A stretch of DNA of 64,000 nt from Cytobacillus firmus (GTDB lineage Bacteria; Bacillota; Bacilli; Bacillales; Cytobacillaceae), in the NCBI RefSeq assembly GCF_023657595.1, contig NZ_CP098323.1:2504001-2568000 (forward strand), read 5' to 3'. Shown here one piece after another: positions 32,722-42,313 of the stretch. The notes below the pieces were generated by a model that saw only the letters and a program-made list of their open reading frames with translations, made no database searches and was not told where the DNA came from. Made by a program: the position numbers and the translations under genes. Position 1 is the first letter of the stretch. Every line of letters begins with the position of its first letter.

Positions 32722-33150
32722 ATCGAAACATTCCAGCGTTTTTTTCATCAGCTTGTACTATTGTATCGACCATTTGAAAATAGGCTGAATACTGAGTTAA
32801 GCAAGCATCAATTATACCGGGCTCAATGGTCCATCATGTATTACATGTATAATGATGGTTCCGTTACATTGGTGGAGCTTTCCCATTACCTTGGTGTTGA
32901 AAAACCAACGGTGACAAGGACGATTGCAAAATTGGAGGAAATGGGCTATTTAGAACCTGTTCCGACTAAAGACAAACGGGAAAAAAGAATGCAGCTGACC
33001 GATGCCGGCAGAAAGGTTTATCAGGAAGTCCGAGCCACAATCGATGAATTCGAACAGGAAATTTTAAAAGGAATTTCAGAGGAGGAACAGCTGGAGGGAA
33101 TTCGTATGATGAGCCTAATCCGCAAAAATTTAATGCAGGGAGAGTTATAA
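32722..33150 (+). CDS. MarR-family transcriptional regulator, probable ATC start
   Basis: The winged-helix region is clear: LVELSHYLGVEKPTVTRTIAKLEEMGYLEPVPTKDKREKRMQLTDAGRKVY, cited here by its ends as LVELSHYLGVEKPT (recognition helix) and KDKREKRMQLTDAG (wing). The conventional TTG at 32761 has no ribosome site and would remove helix 1. A strong AGGAGG (32708-32713) lies 8 bases before ATC 32722, whose frame adds IETFQRFFHQLVL, a normal MarR helix 1. ATT at 32716 is the other option but is too close. It is coupled to the MFS gene downstream, which it should repress. Confidence 0.85.
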   Translation: METFQRFFHQLVLLYRPFENRLNTELSKHQLYRAQWSIMYYMYNDGSVTLVELSHYLGVEKPTVTRTIAKLEEMGYLEPVPTKDKREKRMQLTDAGRKVYQEVRATIDEFEQEILKGISEEEQLEGIRMMSLIRKNLMQGEL

Positions 33151-33151
33151 A

Positions 33152-34345
33152 TTGAATTCGAAGCTTTGGACAAAGGATTTTATTATTGTTTCATCGGTTA
33201 ATTTTTTCTTAACATTGATTTTCTATCTGCTGATGGTGACCATTGCTGTCTTTGCAGTGGATTACTATAGTGCCACAACCAGCCAGGCCGGGCTTGTTAC
33301 GGGCATCTTTATTATTGGAACGCTCATTGGCAGGCTTTATATCGGGAGGGCCATTGATAAAATTGGACGCAAGAAAACACTTTTTATCGGGTTGATCTTT
33401 TTTACGCTGACGACTCTTTTGTATTTCGTAAACATTGGAATTGCTTTTCTGCTGATTACCAGGTTTATACACGGCATTGCTTTAGGAGTGGCAAGCACCG
33501 CGACTGGAACCATTGCGGCACAAATTATTCCTGCAGCACGCAAGGGGGAAGGAATTGGCTACTTCAGCATGAGTACAACACTGGCGACAGCTGTTGGGCC
33601 ATTTATTGGCTTATTGATGATGCAAAAAGTTTCTTTCCAAGTGATTTTTGCCTTCTGCCTGGCCATCGGCATAATTGCCCTAATAACATCCTTCTTTTTA
33701 TATGTTCCGAACGTTGAAACCTCAGATGGAAAGAAGCCCGGTTTTCAGCTTTCCAGCTTTATTGAGCCAAAAGCGATTAAGATCGCATTTATCACGCTCG
33801 CGATTGCATTTGCTTATTCCGGCGTCCTCTCTTTTATCAACTTTTACGCGATAGAGGTCGATTTAGTAAAGGCTGCAAGCTTTTTCTTTCTGATATACTC
33901 TGCCGCAGTCCTGGTTTCACGTCCATTTACCGGGCGGCTGATGGATCTTAAAGGAGCAAATTATGTGATGTACCCCGCTTTTATCTTTTTTGCGGCAGGC
34001 ATGTTTGTGCTCAGCATGGCGAACAGCAGTTTCACACTGCTTTTGGCTGGTGCGCTTATTGGGCTTGGCTTTGGAAACATGCAGTCCTGCACCCAGGCCG
34101 TGGCCGTCAAGCTGACACCGGCACATCGGATGGGATTGGCAACGTCAACGTTCTTCATTTTTCTTGATGCAGGCCTGGGATTTGGGCCCTATTTGCTTGG
34201 GTTCATTATTCCGGTTACAGGCTATGGCAAACTCTATGGAATGATGGCCGTGTTTGTATTATTGTCAGCTATTTTATATTATTTCCTGCATGGGAAGAAG
34301 GAATCTGCAGCTTTAAAGAAGATAAACACATCTGTTTCAGCTTAA
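33152..34345 (+). CDS. MFS efflux transporter in MarR operon
   Basis: The 397-residue carrier starts at TTG one base after the marR stop. It has 12 hydrophobic segments, GRLYIGRAIDKIGRKKTLFIG as the loop 2-3 motif and GIALGVASTATGTIAAQIIP (motif C-like region of drug:proton antiporters). It resembles the MFS protein at 5465. With the MarR repressor it forms a standard efflux operon; the expelled compound is unknown. Confidence 0.88.
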   Translation: MNSKLWTKDFIIVSSVNFFLTLIFYLLMVTIAVFAVDYYSATTSQAGLVTGIFIIGTLIGRLYIGRAIDKIGRKKTLFIGLIFFTLTTLLYFVNIGIAFLLITRFIHGIALGVASTATGTIAAQIIPAARKGEGIGYFSMSTTLATAVGPFIGLLMMQKVSFQVIFAFCLAIGIIALITSFFLYVPNVETSDGKKPGFQLSSFIEPKAIKIAFITLAIAFAYSGVLSFINFYAIEVDLVKAASFFFLIYSAAVLVSRPFTGRLMDLKGANYVMYPAFIFFAAGMFVLSMANSSFTLLLAGALIGLGFGNMQSCTQAVAVKLTPAHRMGLATSTFFIFLDAGLGFGPYLLGFIIPVTGYGKLYGMMAVFVLLSAILYYFLHGKKESAALKKINTSVSA

Positions 34346-34355
34346 ATCAAAATAA

Positions 34356-34392
34356 TTAAAAGCCATGGAGCCTTGCCGCCCATGGCTTTTAA
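34356..34392. terminator. Bidirectional terminator between MFS and S8 protease
   Basis: TTAAAAGCCATGG and CCATGGCTTTTAA form a perfect 13-base-pair stem around an 11-base loop, with flanking A and T runs on both sides. Confidence 0.9.
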
Positions 34393-34396
34393 TCGT

Positions 34397-37300
34397 TTAA
34401 TTCTGAAATACTGTAACCGTTTTAGGACTTGTGCTCACTTTAAAGCCCTGTTTATTTGTTACATCCGCACTAATGGTGTAAGTCCCGTTCGGCAATTCTG
34501 CGTCCGGAGTCCACTTTAAATGAATTTCATGTTCATTTTCCACAGTGATTGTATCAACGGTTTTCCCAGCTTCATCTTTAATGTTCACTTTCCAGTTTAC
34601 GCGGTTATTTGCAAATGCATTGATGCCGGCAGGTGTGTTTGCATTCACATTTTTATTAGGATAAACACTGAAGTAGCTTACCAGCATTCCTTCATTAATA
34701 TAGGAAGGATCCCCCCATACAGCATAGCTCTGGTTAAAGGCATGGTCGACACCCATTACGACAACGCTCTCTGGTTCTTCTTTTACAAGTGCTGAAGTTT
34801 TTCCAGGTTCGAGTGGCATATACTTCCCGTTGTACCAGATGATTGCACCATTATAGCCGCTTCCCCCTTTGTTATCTTCTGACTTGAAGGAAATCTCATA
34901 TTGGCCTTCCTTTGGCTGTACTTGAATATCCGAGACGATTGGTGCCACTGAATCTACATGAACCGGAAGCCTTACTTCCTGAGGCTTGCTATCCTTGTAA
35001 TCAAGTGTTGTTTTGATTACATACTGATAGGTTCCATCCTCAACGAATTGCCCATTTTGATTCTTTACATCCCATAAATATCCGTTAATCATATAATCTC
35101 CGAATGCCATAATGTTTTTTCTGAACTTCCATGGCTTGCCGGTATATTCACTAAAGTCGCCTAAATAGTTGATCATTTCCCCTTTATCATTCTCCACGTA
35201 CATTTCTGTTTTTTGCAAGTTGCGGAGAGCTGTAAAAGTTGGGAAAACACCCGGCAAAACAGCATTAGGAGAAATCACAATGCGGTCCATATTAAAGGTT
35301 CCGGTATACGGGTCATATCCCATTGGAAAACGTGCGCCTTCATCGTTCCAAAGCACGGTATATCCTAAGAATGCATCTTTCTCCCATGCAGCAGGATCCA
35401 GGTTTTGCGGCTTGTCCCATTCTCCATAGTAACCCATATAAGGCACGGTTAGCGGAACAGCTTCATCGCTATTTTTACCGGATGGCACAAGACGGACAAA
35501 GCCTTCTACAAATGAGCCCTTCTTTACATTATTCGGCAATTGAATCTGTACATCCAAACTCTTGATTTGTCCTGGCTTAATTTTCAGCTTTTTTCCTTTG
35601 GATTCCGTTACTTTATCACCGTTAACGATGGCAGCAGCACCTGATATTCTCTTGCTTGTCATCGTTAAATATTCTTTAGAATCTAACTTGCCGTCATTGT
35701 CGAGATCATACTCTTTTGTTTCGCTGTTGTCTGTCAAGACATCAACGTATACGGTGTATTCCAAATCTTTAACATCAGAATCACGCAATGCTTCAACATT
35801 CAGTTTGAAATGTGCTTTATTGCCAGTAATCTCTTTGAGAGCAACCGCTCCTCCCTGTTCCAAAGGAGCATTTTTATTTGTTACGAGTACAGGCGTATTA
35901 ATCGCATTTTGTATTTGCATTAAGCCGGACCCCTGAACTCGCGGTGAGTATGGAACCTGGTTATTTGTACGAGGATCCTCGACGACTTTTGATGTATTCA
36001 TTAAGGCAATTTTTGCTTTTAGAGCTGTTTCTTTTGATTGTGCTAATCCTTTTTCATATAGTGCCTGAAGCAGCAGTGCTGACCCTCCTGCAACATGGGG
36101 TGCTGCCATGGATGTTCCGCTCATGATTTCATATTCATTGCCGGGAACAGTCGAATAAATTCCGCCGCCAGGTGCGGAAAGCTCAGGTTTGAAGTCCAGC
36201 GTGTGCGGTGTTCCAAAGGAAGAAAAGTCTGACATGTTATCCTTTTCCGCATTTTCCAGCCAAATACCTTTGCTCATCTGCATTTTTACTGTTTGTCCCT
36301 CTGTAAGCTTGGAAATTAAGGCCTCCCCTGCCTCTTTGCCGGTTGTTGCTGCAGGGATAAAGTAAGGACTAAAATACAAGAAAGAATAGTCCGCTTTTTC
36401 AGGCGGAGGAACAAGGATAACTGCCTTGGCTCCATTTTTTCCTGCTTCAGATTGAACATGTGAATAGGAAAAATAGTTAAGTGTTGGTTTTGCTATAACA
36501 ATTTTCCCTGCTACATCTTTGCCTGTAAAATCTTCTCTTTTGCCTTCCCCCACATACACAAATTCATAGCTCTCACCAGGAGTTAATACCTTTGAAAGCT
36601 TTAAATCCACATGGGTCTGATCCTGGTATGGAAGCTTGAAACCATTTTCATCCGAAAGGACGTTCCTATACAGTTTACTATTTTCATAGGAAGCAACAGA
36701 TAGCGCAAACGGGCTGACAGAAGGTTCGCCGACTGTGCCAATATCCGGATTTTCCGCATATGGCTTAGCAGAGGACTCCAAAATATTATTTTTAGTACTG
36801 TAAGAAGAATTTCCTCCAGCTACTACTACCAGGGTACCCTGCTCAGTTGCTTCCCGGATTGACTTTTGGATGGGGTCATTTTCTTCTCCAACAAAGCCGG
36901 CATCTGACCCAAGACTCATGTTAATGACATCTGCCCCCATAGTAACAGCGTGTTCAATTCCGGCAATAATATCATCTTCATAAGCTCCCCCGCCGTTATC
37001 GGAAAAGACTTTTTCAGCTAATAACTGGACACCGGGAGCAATCCCCTTGACCCCATCATTTTCTTCATTGCCATTAGCACCTACTGTACCGGCGACATGC
37101 ATGCCATGCGGGCTTCCATATTGTCCGCGGGGGATGACATCCGTATCCTCATCGGCCCAGTCATAGCCTGTCGGCACTTTGTCACTATACCAAACATCAT
37201 TAATTGCCGTTTCAGAGAGTTTTGCCTGGATTCCTCCCTCAGACCATTTCTGCTGGTCTTTCCCTTCATCCGTCAATGTCATATCCCGGTGAGTATAATC

Positions 37301-37912
37301 CAATCCTGAGTCAACGACAGCAACAAGCAGCCCTTCTCCTTCATAGCCATGCCGCTCCCAGACTTTCTGTGCCTGTACTAATTCCTTGCTGGCACCCATG
37401 GATGGCTGGAATGTTCTCGCGATATGTACGTTGGTGACACCAGGAATATCCTGAATTTCTTTTACATTGCGAAACTCGGTTTCCAAACTGAACCCATTAA
37501 ACCCTTCAAAAAAGCGATGCTTCACTTTCTTGAAGGATTTTTTCTTGGAAAGGGCTGAAATTACCTCGTCTTGTTTTGCTTTCATTTTACTTTTTTTGCT
37601 TTGTTTCGTTTTTTCAATATCAGCCGGCTGTTCGACTTCAACAATTACACGTAAAACTTCATTAGGCTCATATGGTTTCGTTAACCCTTTTTCTTTCAGA
37701 TCTTTATATCCCAGCTTGTCCACTGCATTTGCTTCAGCCTGGTATTGCTGGTCCAAAAATATTTTCTGCCCCTGTTTGACAATGTCCTCAACACTTGGAG
37801 CCTTGATCTCATCATCCTGAGCTCCTTGTGCCGAGACAGTTCCCCCGAATAGCATTGCTGCTGCCAATGCAGAAGCCAGCACCTTATAGGGTACCCCTTT
37901 TTTCACTTTCAT
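34397..37912 (-). CDS. Large secreted S8 subtilisin-like serine protease with PA domain
   Basis: The 1171-residue protein has a Sec signal (KVLASALAAAMLFGGTVSAQG), an inhibitor-I9-like propeptide (VLRVIVEVEQP, FFEGFNGFSLE), then the S8 triad: Asp in VAVVDSGLDYTH (about residue 200), His in GSPHGMHVAGTVG and Ser in MSGTSMAAPHVAGG (about residue 600). A protease-associated domain is inserted between His and Ser (GAKAVILVPPPEK). The C-terminal half has Fn3/Ig-like segments, ending PNGTYTISADVTNKQGFKVST. It resembles Vpr and lactocepin-type proteases. No LPXTG anchor is seen, so it is probably released. It diverges from the HTH-TPR regulator. Confidence 0.93.
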   Translation of the reverse strand: MKVKKGVPYKVLASALAAAMLFGGTVSAQGAQDDEIKAPSVEDIVKQGQKIFLDQQYQAEANAVDKLGYKDLKEKGLTKPYEPNEVLRVIVEVEQPADIEKTKQSKKSKMKAKQDEVISALSKKKSFKKVKHRFFEGFNGFSLETEFRNVKEIQDIPGVTNVHIARTFQPSMGASKELVQAQKVWERHGYEGEGLLVAVVDSGLDYTHRDMTLTDEGKDQQKWSEGGIQAKLSETAINDVWYSDKVPTGYDWADEDTDVIPRGQYGSPHGMHVAGTVGANGNEENDGVKGIAPGVQLLAEKVFSDNGGGAYEDDIIAGIEHAVTMGADVINMSLGSDAGFVGEENDPIQKSIREATEQGTLVVVAGGNSSYSTKNNILESSAKPYAENPDIGTVGEPSVSPFALSVASYENSKLYRNVLSDENGFKLPYQDQTHVDLKLSKVLTPGESYEFVYVGEGKREDFTGKDVAGKIVIAKPTLNYFSYSHVQSEAGKNGAKAVILVPPPEKADYSFLYFSPYFIPAATTGKEAGEALISKLTEGQTVKMQMSKGIWLENAEKDNMSDFSSFGTPHTLDFKPELSAPGGGIYSTVPGNEYEIMSGTSMAAPHVAGGSALLLQALYEKGLAQSKETALKAKIALMNTSKVVEDPRTNNQVPYSPRVQGSGLMQIQNAINTPVLVTNKNAPLEQGGAVALKEITGNKAHFKLNVEALRDSDVKDLEYTVYVDVLTDNSETKEYDLDNDGKLDSKEYLTMTSKRISGAAAIVNGDKVTESKGKKLKIKPGQIKSLDVQIQLPNNVKKGSFVEGFVRLVPSGKNSDEAVPLTVPYMGYYGEWDKPQNLDPAAWEKDAFLGYTVLWNDEGARFPMGYDPYTGTFNMDRIVISPNAVLPGVFPTFTALRNLQKTEMYVENDKGEMINYLGDFSEYTGKPWKFRKNIMAFGDYMINGYLWDVKNQNGQFVEDGTYQYVIKTTLDYKDSKPQEVRLPVHVDSVAPIVSDIQVQPKEGQYEISFKSEDNKGGSGYNGAIIWYNGKYMPLEPGKTSALVKEEPESVVVMGVDHAFNQSYAVWGDPSYINEGMLVSYFSVYPNKNVNANTPAGINAFANNRVNWKVNIKDEAGKTVDTITVENEHEIHLKWTPDAELPNGTYTISADVTNKQGFKVSTSPKTVTVFQN

Positions 37913-38299
37913 TTCTCTCTACCGCCCTTTCCTAATGAAAAGTCTATATTTTTTAACTTTTCACATAATTAATTGTAGGACCGGGGCTGAGAGATGTAAA
38001 TTGGGGGAATTTAAAAAGAGCAACTGTTTAATTTCAGAACTTTATATCCAGATCTCAGGATCTACTCTTATTAAAATAGCACAAAAGACATGTTCCCTAA
38101 CCTATTTTCAATTAGCTTTCTCACTTTCTGGTAAAAAAGGCTTTTTCGAATTACCCCAAACTGAAATCTTTAAAAACCTTTTAGGAATAAAATCCCATTA
38201 GACATTGGAAAAAACAGACATCTGACATTTCCTGGCTATCTTTTTCTAACTGATAAGGTATGCTACGATACTATTCAGAACCACAGGGGGGATGCTGTT
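37913..38299. other. Divergent intergenic region, no gene
   Basis: This gap should carry the promoters of the S8 protease (minus) and the first HTH-TPR regulator (plus). A minus-strand TATAGA with a weak TTAATT 18 bases upstream is the best protease candidate. An 88-codon open frame inside lacks a ribosome site and is not believed. No clear palindromic operator was recognised. Confidence 0.5.
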
Positions 38300-39544
38300 T
38301 TGAAGGAAGGTTTAATTATAAAATATTACCGGGAACGGGCTGGATTGACCCAAACGCAGCTGGGCGAAGGGATTTGTTCAGTGACTCATATAAGCAAAAT
38401 AGAGCGGGGGCATACACAATATTCGTCTGAAATCACAAATCTGATCTGTAAACGGCTGAATATAGATCTTATAAGTGAGCTTGAAAAGTTTAATATGCTG
38501 GAGACTAAACTTCATGAATGGCTGGATGCCATGGTTAAACAGCAAAAAGAAGATATAGAATTGATTAAAGAGGAATTAGCCCAAAATCCTTACCTGCATT
38601 TTTCGGAAACAAAATCTTTTCACTCAATCCTTTTGGCTCGCTACCACCTCATGCAAGGAGAGCACGATAAAGGCAAATCGCTGTTAGACAGCTGCCAAAA
38701 AGCTTGGAACACTCTTGATCGTTTTGAACGGAATCTTCTAGAACATACTTGGAGCATTTATTTTCTTAACTTACAGAATTGCAAAGAAGCCATCGCCCAC
38801 TTAAAGAATATTAATCCTAAAGATTATAATAACCATGAATTTTATTTTCACCTCGCAACCTCTTCCCATTTGATGAATGACAAAGTAAAAGCCTATCACT
38901 ATGGTACTCTTGCACTATCCCATTTTCGGGAAACCAATAATTTTAAAAGAATTCTTGATACAGAAACCGTTTTACTGATACAAATGGGTACATACGACCT
39001 TTGCCAATTTGAAGAAACCGTAAAGCAGTATCATACATTAATCAAATCCTGCCGGACTCATAAAGAAGAAGCCAGGGAAATGAACCTTTGGCATAATCTT
39101 GCCGTTGAATACTTTGCAAAAGGCTTTTATTCAGAAGCAAGCGAAGTATACAAAAAGCTATTGGAACAATGGGAGGTTAATCCAAACCCGCCTTTAAAAT
39201 TAAGTGCTATAAGAGGTTATGTTCATAGCTGCCTTAATTTGGATCATTATAATAAACAAAATCTCAGATCCTTGCTGGACGATGGCCGCAGGCTAGCTGA
39301 ACAATTTCAAAATAAAACCTATCAATATGTTTTTTATATGCTCGATATCCTTTTAGAAGATAAAGACATAAATGATTACTATTTCTTTTTAGAAAACACA
39401 TTCCTTCCCCACCTTTATGAATTAGGGAATAGCACATTAATCACTCTCTATGAAAAAGAACTGTTTCATTATTACAGGAAGTCGTCACAGCATGAAAAAG
39501 CAAGCGGACTTGCAGCCAAATACTTCGAACCCCAAGTTCATTAA
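38300..39544 (+). CDS. HTH-TPR regulator, NprR/PlcR-like (RNPP type), copy 1
   Basis: The 414-residue protein starts at TTG after GGGGGGAT. An N-terminal XRE-type HTH (YYRERAGLTQTQLGEGIC...HISKIERGHTQYSS, residues 9-50) is followed by an all-helical region with TPR-like repeats (NLAVEYFAKGFYSEASEVYKKLLEQW). This is the plan of RNPP quorum-sensing regulators, which bind secreted peptides through the TPRs. It is followed by a terminator and then a paralogue. Neighbouring secreted proteases are the usual targets of NprR/PlcR regulators. No convincing cognate peptide gene was found. Confidence 0.85.
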   Translation: MKEGLIIKYYRERAGLTQTQLGEGICSVTHISKIERGHTQYSSEITNLICKRLNIDLISELEKFNMLETKLHEWLDAMVKQQKEDIELIKEELAQNPYLHFSETKSFHSILLARYHLMQGEHDKGKSLLDSCQKAWNTLDRFERNLLEHTWSIYFLNLQNCKEAIAHLKNINPKDYNNHEFYFHLATSSHLMNDKVKAYHYGTLALSHFRETNNFKRILDTETVLLIQMGTYDLCQFEETVKQYHTLIKSCRTHKEEAREMNLWHNLAVEYFAKGFYSEASEVYKKLLEQWEVNPNPPLKLSAIRGYVHSCLNLDHYNKQNLRSLLDDGRRLAEQFQNKTYQYVFYMLDILLEDKDINDYYFFLENTFLPHLYELGNSTLITLYEKELFHYYRKSSQHEKASGLAAKYFEPQVH

Positions 39545-39563
39545 ACATTATTGCGAGAGGAAA

Positions 39564-39598
39564 TTCTTCTATAATCCCATAGAAGATTTTTCTTTTTG
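39564..39598 (+). terminator. Terminator after HTH-TPR copy 1
   Basis: TTCTTCTAT and ATAGAAGA pair around a 6-base loop, followed by TTTTTCTTTTT. Confidence 0.8.
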
Positions 39599-39789
39599 TC
39601 CTATTTTTCCGCTCTTTCACAGTTAAGCCTTTTGGCCTTATTTTTGGTTCACCCCCCAAAAGGAGCTATGTCTTCTGACCCTAAAAATTCCCCCAAAAAG
39701 GAAAATCTTAGATTAAAGACAATTAAGTATTCAAGAGACAGCTGCCTGGCATATTCACCTGGATTATTAATAGATAAGGAGAGGATCAC

Positions 39790-41049
39790 ATGCTTGAAGG
39801 GGAAATTATTAGATACTACCGGGAAAAATCAGGGCTCACACAAGCCATGTTAGGTGAAGGAATTTGTACTCCTACCCATGTAAGCAAAATTGAAAGAGGG
39901 AAAACTGCGTATTCACCGGAAATTATTTCACTTTTCTCTGCCGTTTTAAATATTGACATTCAAAAGGAAATTGAATACTTCCGGGATCTGGACAAGCGCC
40001 TGCAGGAATGGCATAAAGCCATCATCATGTATAGAGTAGCCAGGGCGGAGGAAATCAAAAATGAATTGGAAAGCTCGCCTTTTATTCAATCTTCTAAATA
40101 TGCAGCCCACTATCTTCTTTTAAAGGCAAGATATCATTTACTGCATCAGGAATTAGAGGAAACATCCCGGATCATTAAGAAAATAAGCAATGAGTTTCCA
40201 AACCTCTCCCCTTTTGAGAGAAATTTATTTTTCCATGTTCAAGGGATGTATTATATTAACCAAGCAATAAAACCTGATAATCCGGATCAGCAAAAAGCGC
40301 TTCAGGTATTAAAAAACATCGATATTGATGAATATGGCAATGAAGAATACTTTTATCACCTGGCAATTGCCTATCATTATATCGATTCAAAAATCATGGC
40401 TTACATGTTAGCGGAAAAATCATTGCAGCATTTCAAAAACACGAACAACTACACGATGGCGATAAAAGCGGAATCCATTATCCTCCTGCAGATCAGCAGT
40501 GATATCTTGACCGACATGGATAAACTGGCAGAACGATATAATCAACTAATTTGGGACTGTGAACGAATTGGTTTTCATGATTTTAAAGGCCTGTTATACA
40601 ATAATTTAGGATTTGAGTATTTCAATAGGGAACAATATGCGGAGGCAAAGGATTGCTACAAACAGGCCCTGCGTTTAGCTGACAGGAATACAATCATTTA
40701 TCTTCAGCGATTATATTCTTACCTTAATTCCTGTATAGAAGGCAAATTATCCGGTAAAACAGCCCTTCTTAAAAAAGCTTGTAAAGGAATTCAGGTGTCA
40801 AAGGAGCTTAAAAGCACTTTATACTTATCATTATTTAAACTTTCTAAGTATCAGCTTTACCACCAGCGTGAGAAATATTTTAAGTATTTGGAAGAAAAGG
40901 CCTTTCCTGAATTTATTAAAATTAAGCATATGATTCTCATGCGCAGGTATGGCAAAAAGCTTTATGAATATTACATCGAGACAGGAAATCATGAAAAAGC
41001 CATTCATCTGAACAGGCAGCTTGAAGGCAAAGAATTAATTAATGTGTAG
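39790..41049 (+). CDS. HTH-TPR regulator, NprR/PlcR-like, copy 2
   Basis: This 419-residue paralogue aligns with copy 1 along its length: YYREKSGLTQAMLGEGIC...HVSKIERGKTAYSP in the HTH, NLGFEYFNREQYAEAKDCYKQAL in the TPR region, and a similar C-terminal YIETGNHEKAIHLNRQ (copy 1 YRKSSQHEKASGL). Start ATG follows AAGGAGAGG. It has its own upstream space after a terminator, so the two copies are separately transcribed. Conserved HTH with divergent TPRs suggests related operators but different ligands. It converges on the TasA/CalY-like gene. Confidence 0.85.
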   Translation: MLEGEIIRYYREKSGLTQAMLGEGICTPTHVSKIERGKTAYSPEIISLFSAVLNIDIQKEIEYFRDLDKRLQEWHKAIIMYRVARAEEIKNELESSPFIQSSKYAAHYLLLKARYHLLHQELEETSRIIKKISNEFPNLSPFERNLFFHVQGMYYINQAIKPDNPDQQKALQVLKNIDIDEYGNEEYFYHLAIAYHYIDSKIMAYMLAEKSLQHFKNTNNYTMAIKAESIILLQISSDILTDMDKLAERYNQLIWDCERIGFHDFKGLLYNNLGFEYFNREQYAEAKDCYKQALRLADRNTIIYLQRLYSYLNSCIEGKLSGKTALLKKACKGIQVSKELKSTLYLSLFKLSKYQLYHQREKYFKYLEEKAFPEFIKIKHMILMRRYGKKLYEYYIETGNHEKAIHLNRQLEGKELINV

Positions 41050-41050
41050 A

Positions 41051-41084
41051 AAAATCCCTTGAATCTTCCTTCAAGGGATTTTCC
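41051..41084. terminator. Bidirectional terminator between HTH-TPR copy 2 and tasA-like gene
   Basis: AAAATCCCTTGAA and TTCAAGGGATTTT form a perfect stem around a 6-base loop. Confidence 0.88.
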
Positions 41085-41091
41085 GTCCTTT

Positions 41092-41691
41092 CTATTTTAC
41101 TGTTCCTTCAGCCTGTTCTGCATTGAATTTCCATTCCACCTGCAGTGCATCTCCCTGGAATTCGTTTTGGTCCTCTCCGTTATCCACAAATTCGAACAGC
41201 ACTATAATTTTATCGGTTTCCCCAGGGGCCAGGCCATCCGGCACTGTTCCACCGCCTACAAAATTATCAATGGCTGTTAAATCCGGAGTTTGTGTCTGAA
41301 GGTCATGTAAAGTCGTCTCTGCAACCTGTACGGTTGCGTTAGCCTGATTGTATAAGATTGTGACTTTAATATGCTTGCCGAAATCATCTGCATTTGCAGC
41401 CCCATTTAATTTTGCATCTTCCACCTGATAGTTTGTATGCAGCAAGATCTTGAAAATATCAAGAGTCCCGCTATTTGTAATGGTAAATTCACGTGAAACC
41501 TCGTCACCTGGTTTTAAATCGCCAATATTGACGATTGTTTCAGGGTTTACCGCCAAATCGAGTGTACCTGCTGCAAACGTGTTATTTGTAACCTCGGTAT
41601 CGCTGAAATAAGCGTATGTACCCCCACCCATTAATGAAAAACCTAAAGCAGCTGTCAAAAGTCCTTTACTTACCTTTTTTGCAAATCCCAT
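41092..41691 (-). CDS. TasA/CalY-family biofilm fibre protein (camelysin-like)
   Basis: The 199-residue protein has a SipW-type signal peptide (GLLTAALGFSLMGGGTYAYFSD, cited as residues 10-31), then the TasA/CalY core: TNNTFAAGTLDLAVNP, LKPGDEVSREFTITNSGTLDIFKILLHTNY and the C-terminal GDALQVEWKFNAEQ. These proteins polymerise into extracellular matrix fibres; B. cereus camelysin was also reported as an M73 protease. AAGGAGG lies 8 bases before the start. sipW is immediately upstream in the same direction. Whether it is the TasA or CalY orthologue cannot be decided here, so no symbol is given. Confidence 0.9.
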   Translation of the reverse strand: MGFAKKVSKGLLTAALGFSLMGGGTYAYFSDTEVTNNTFAAGTLDLAVNPETIVNIGDLKPGDEVSREFTITNSGTLDIFKILLHTNYQVEDAKLNGAANADDFGKHIKVTILYNQANATVQVAETTLHDLQTQTPDLTAIDNFVGGGTVPDGLAPGETDKIIVLFEFVDNGEDQNEFQGDALQVEWKFNAEQAEGTVK

Positions 41692-41770
41692 GTGTTACTT
41701 CCTCCTTTGAATACTATAAATTTATTTAACTCTTATTTACCTGTGGCAGATAAGAGGCATAACCGAAATA

Positions 41771-42313
41771 TTAAGCGTTTTTAGTTTCGTATTCTTTAAG
41801 AGCCAGAAAAATAGTCCTCCCTGCAGATAGCAGCAGGAGCAGTCCCGGGATAAACAGCAGGAGTGCGGCTCCTTCCTTGGATGCTGCAAATTCAGCCGCA
41901 TAGCCTGCATATGGGATGGTAAAACCCGCATATTTACCGGTTATATTTTCATGCTGCACATATTCCATATCCGGTGCGTCATTGTTGTCGCCTTTCGTTT
42001 GATATAAAACCCCGGCTTTCGTTTTCTTTACTTCGACAATTCTATGGGTAATTAATTTATCTCCTGATTTAAATGTAATAATATCTTCCGTTTTTAAATG
42101 TTCTTTACTGTCCGGCTGTTTCACTACAATGATGGATCCTGTCATGAAAGTCGGTTCCATCGATCCCGATAAAACAGCTTTTGCCTGATAACCAATAAGG
42201 GACGGTTCTCCTCCGGATGCTTTTGAGGATATTACCCAAACAGCAAGCAGGCACAGGAGCATCAATCCTGCTGCACTGATACATTTACTCAGTATTTTCA
42301 GGGTTTTCTTCAA
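41771..42313 (-). CDS. sipW: Signal peptidase I, SipW (ER-type)
   Basis: SipW processes TasA/CalY and TapA precursors. The protein has an N-terminal membrane segment (ISAAGLMLLCLLAVWVISS), the catalytic Ser in AVLSGSMEPTFMTGS, the ER-type HRIVEV box with His replacing Lys of the usual bacterial enzymes, GDNNDAPD, and a second C-terminal membrane helix. The preferred start is TTG 42313, 9 bases after AGGAGG and overlapping the upstream gene by 29 bases; an ATG-led frame reaches further back but is preceded by no such site. About 180 residues, normal for SipW. Confidence 0.9.
   Translation of the reverse strand: MKKTLKILSKCISAAGLMLLCLLAVWVISSKASGGEPSLIGYQAKAVLSGSMEPTFMTGSIIVVKQPDSKEHLKTEDIITFKSGDKLITHRIVEVKKTKAGVLYQTKGDNNDAPDMEYVQHENITGKYAGFTIPYAGYAAEFAASKEGAALLLFIPGLLLLLSAGRTIFLALKEYETKNA

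Noticed and set aside
37935-38201. 88-codon frame between the S8 protease and HTH-TPR genes
   Set aside because: No ribosome site, no recognisable domain, and it occupies the divergent promoter region.
39596-39853. 85-codon frame between the two HTH-TPR genes, considered as an NprX-like signal peptide
   Set aside because: It begins in the terminator U-run, has no ribosome site and no basic N-terminus, and runs into the next gene; not convincing as a pheromone precursor.
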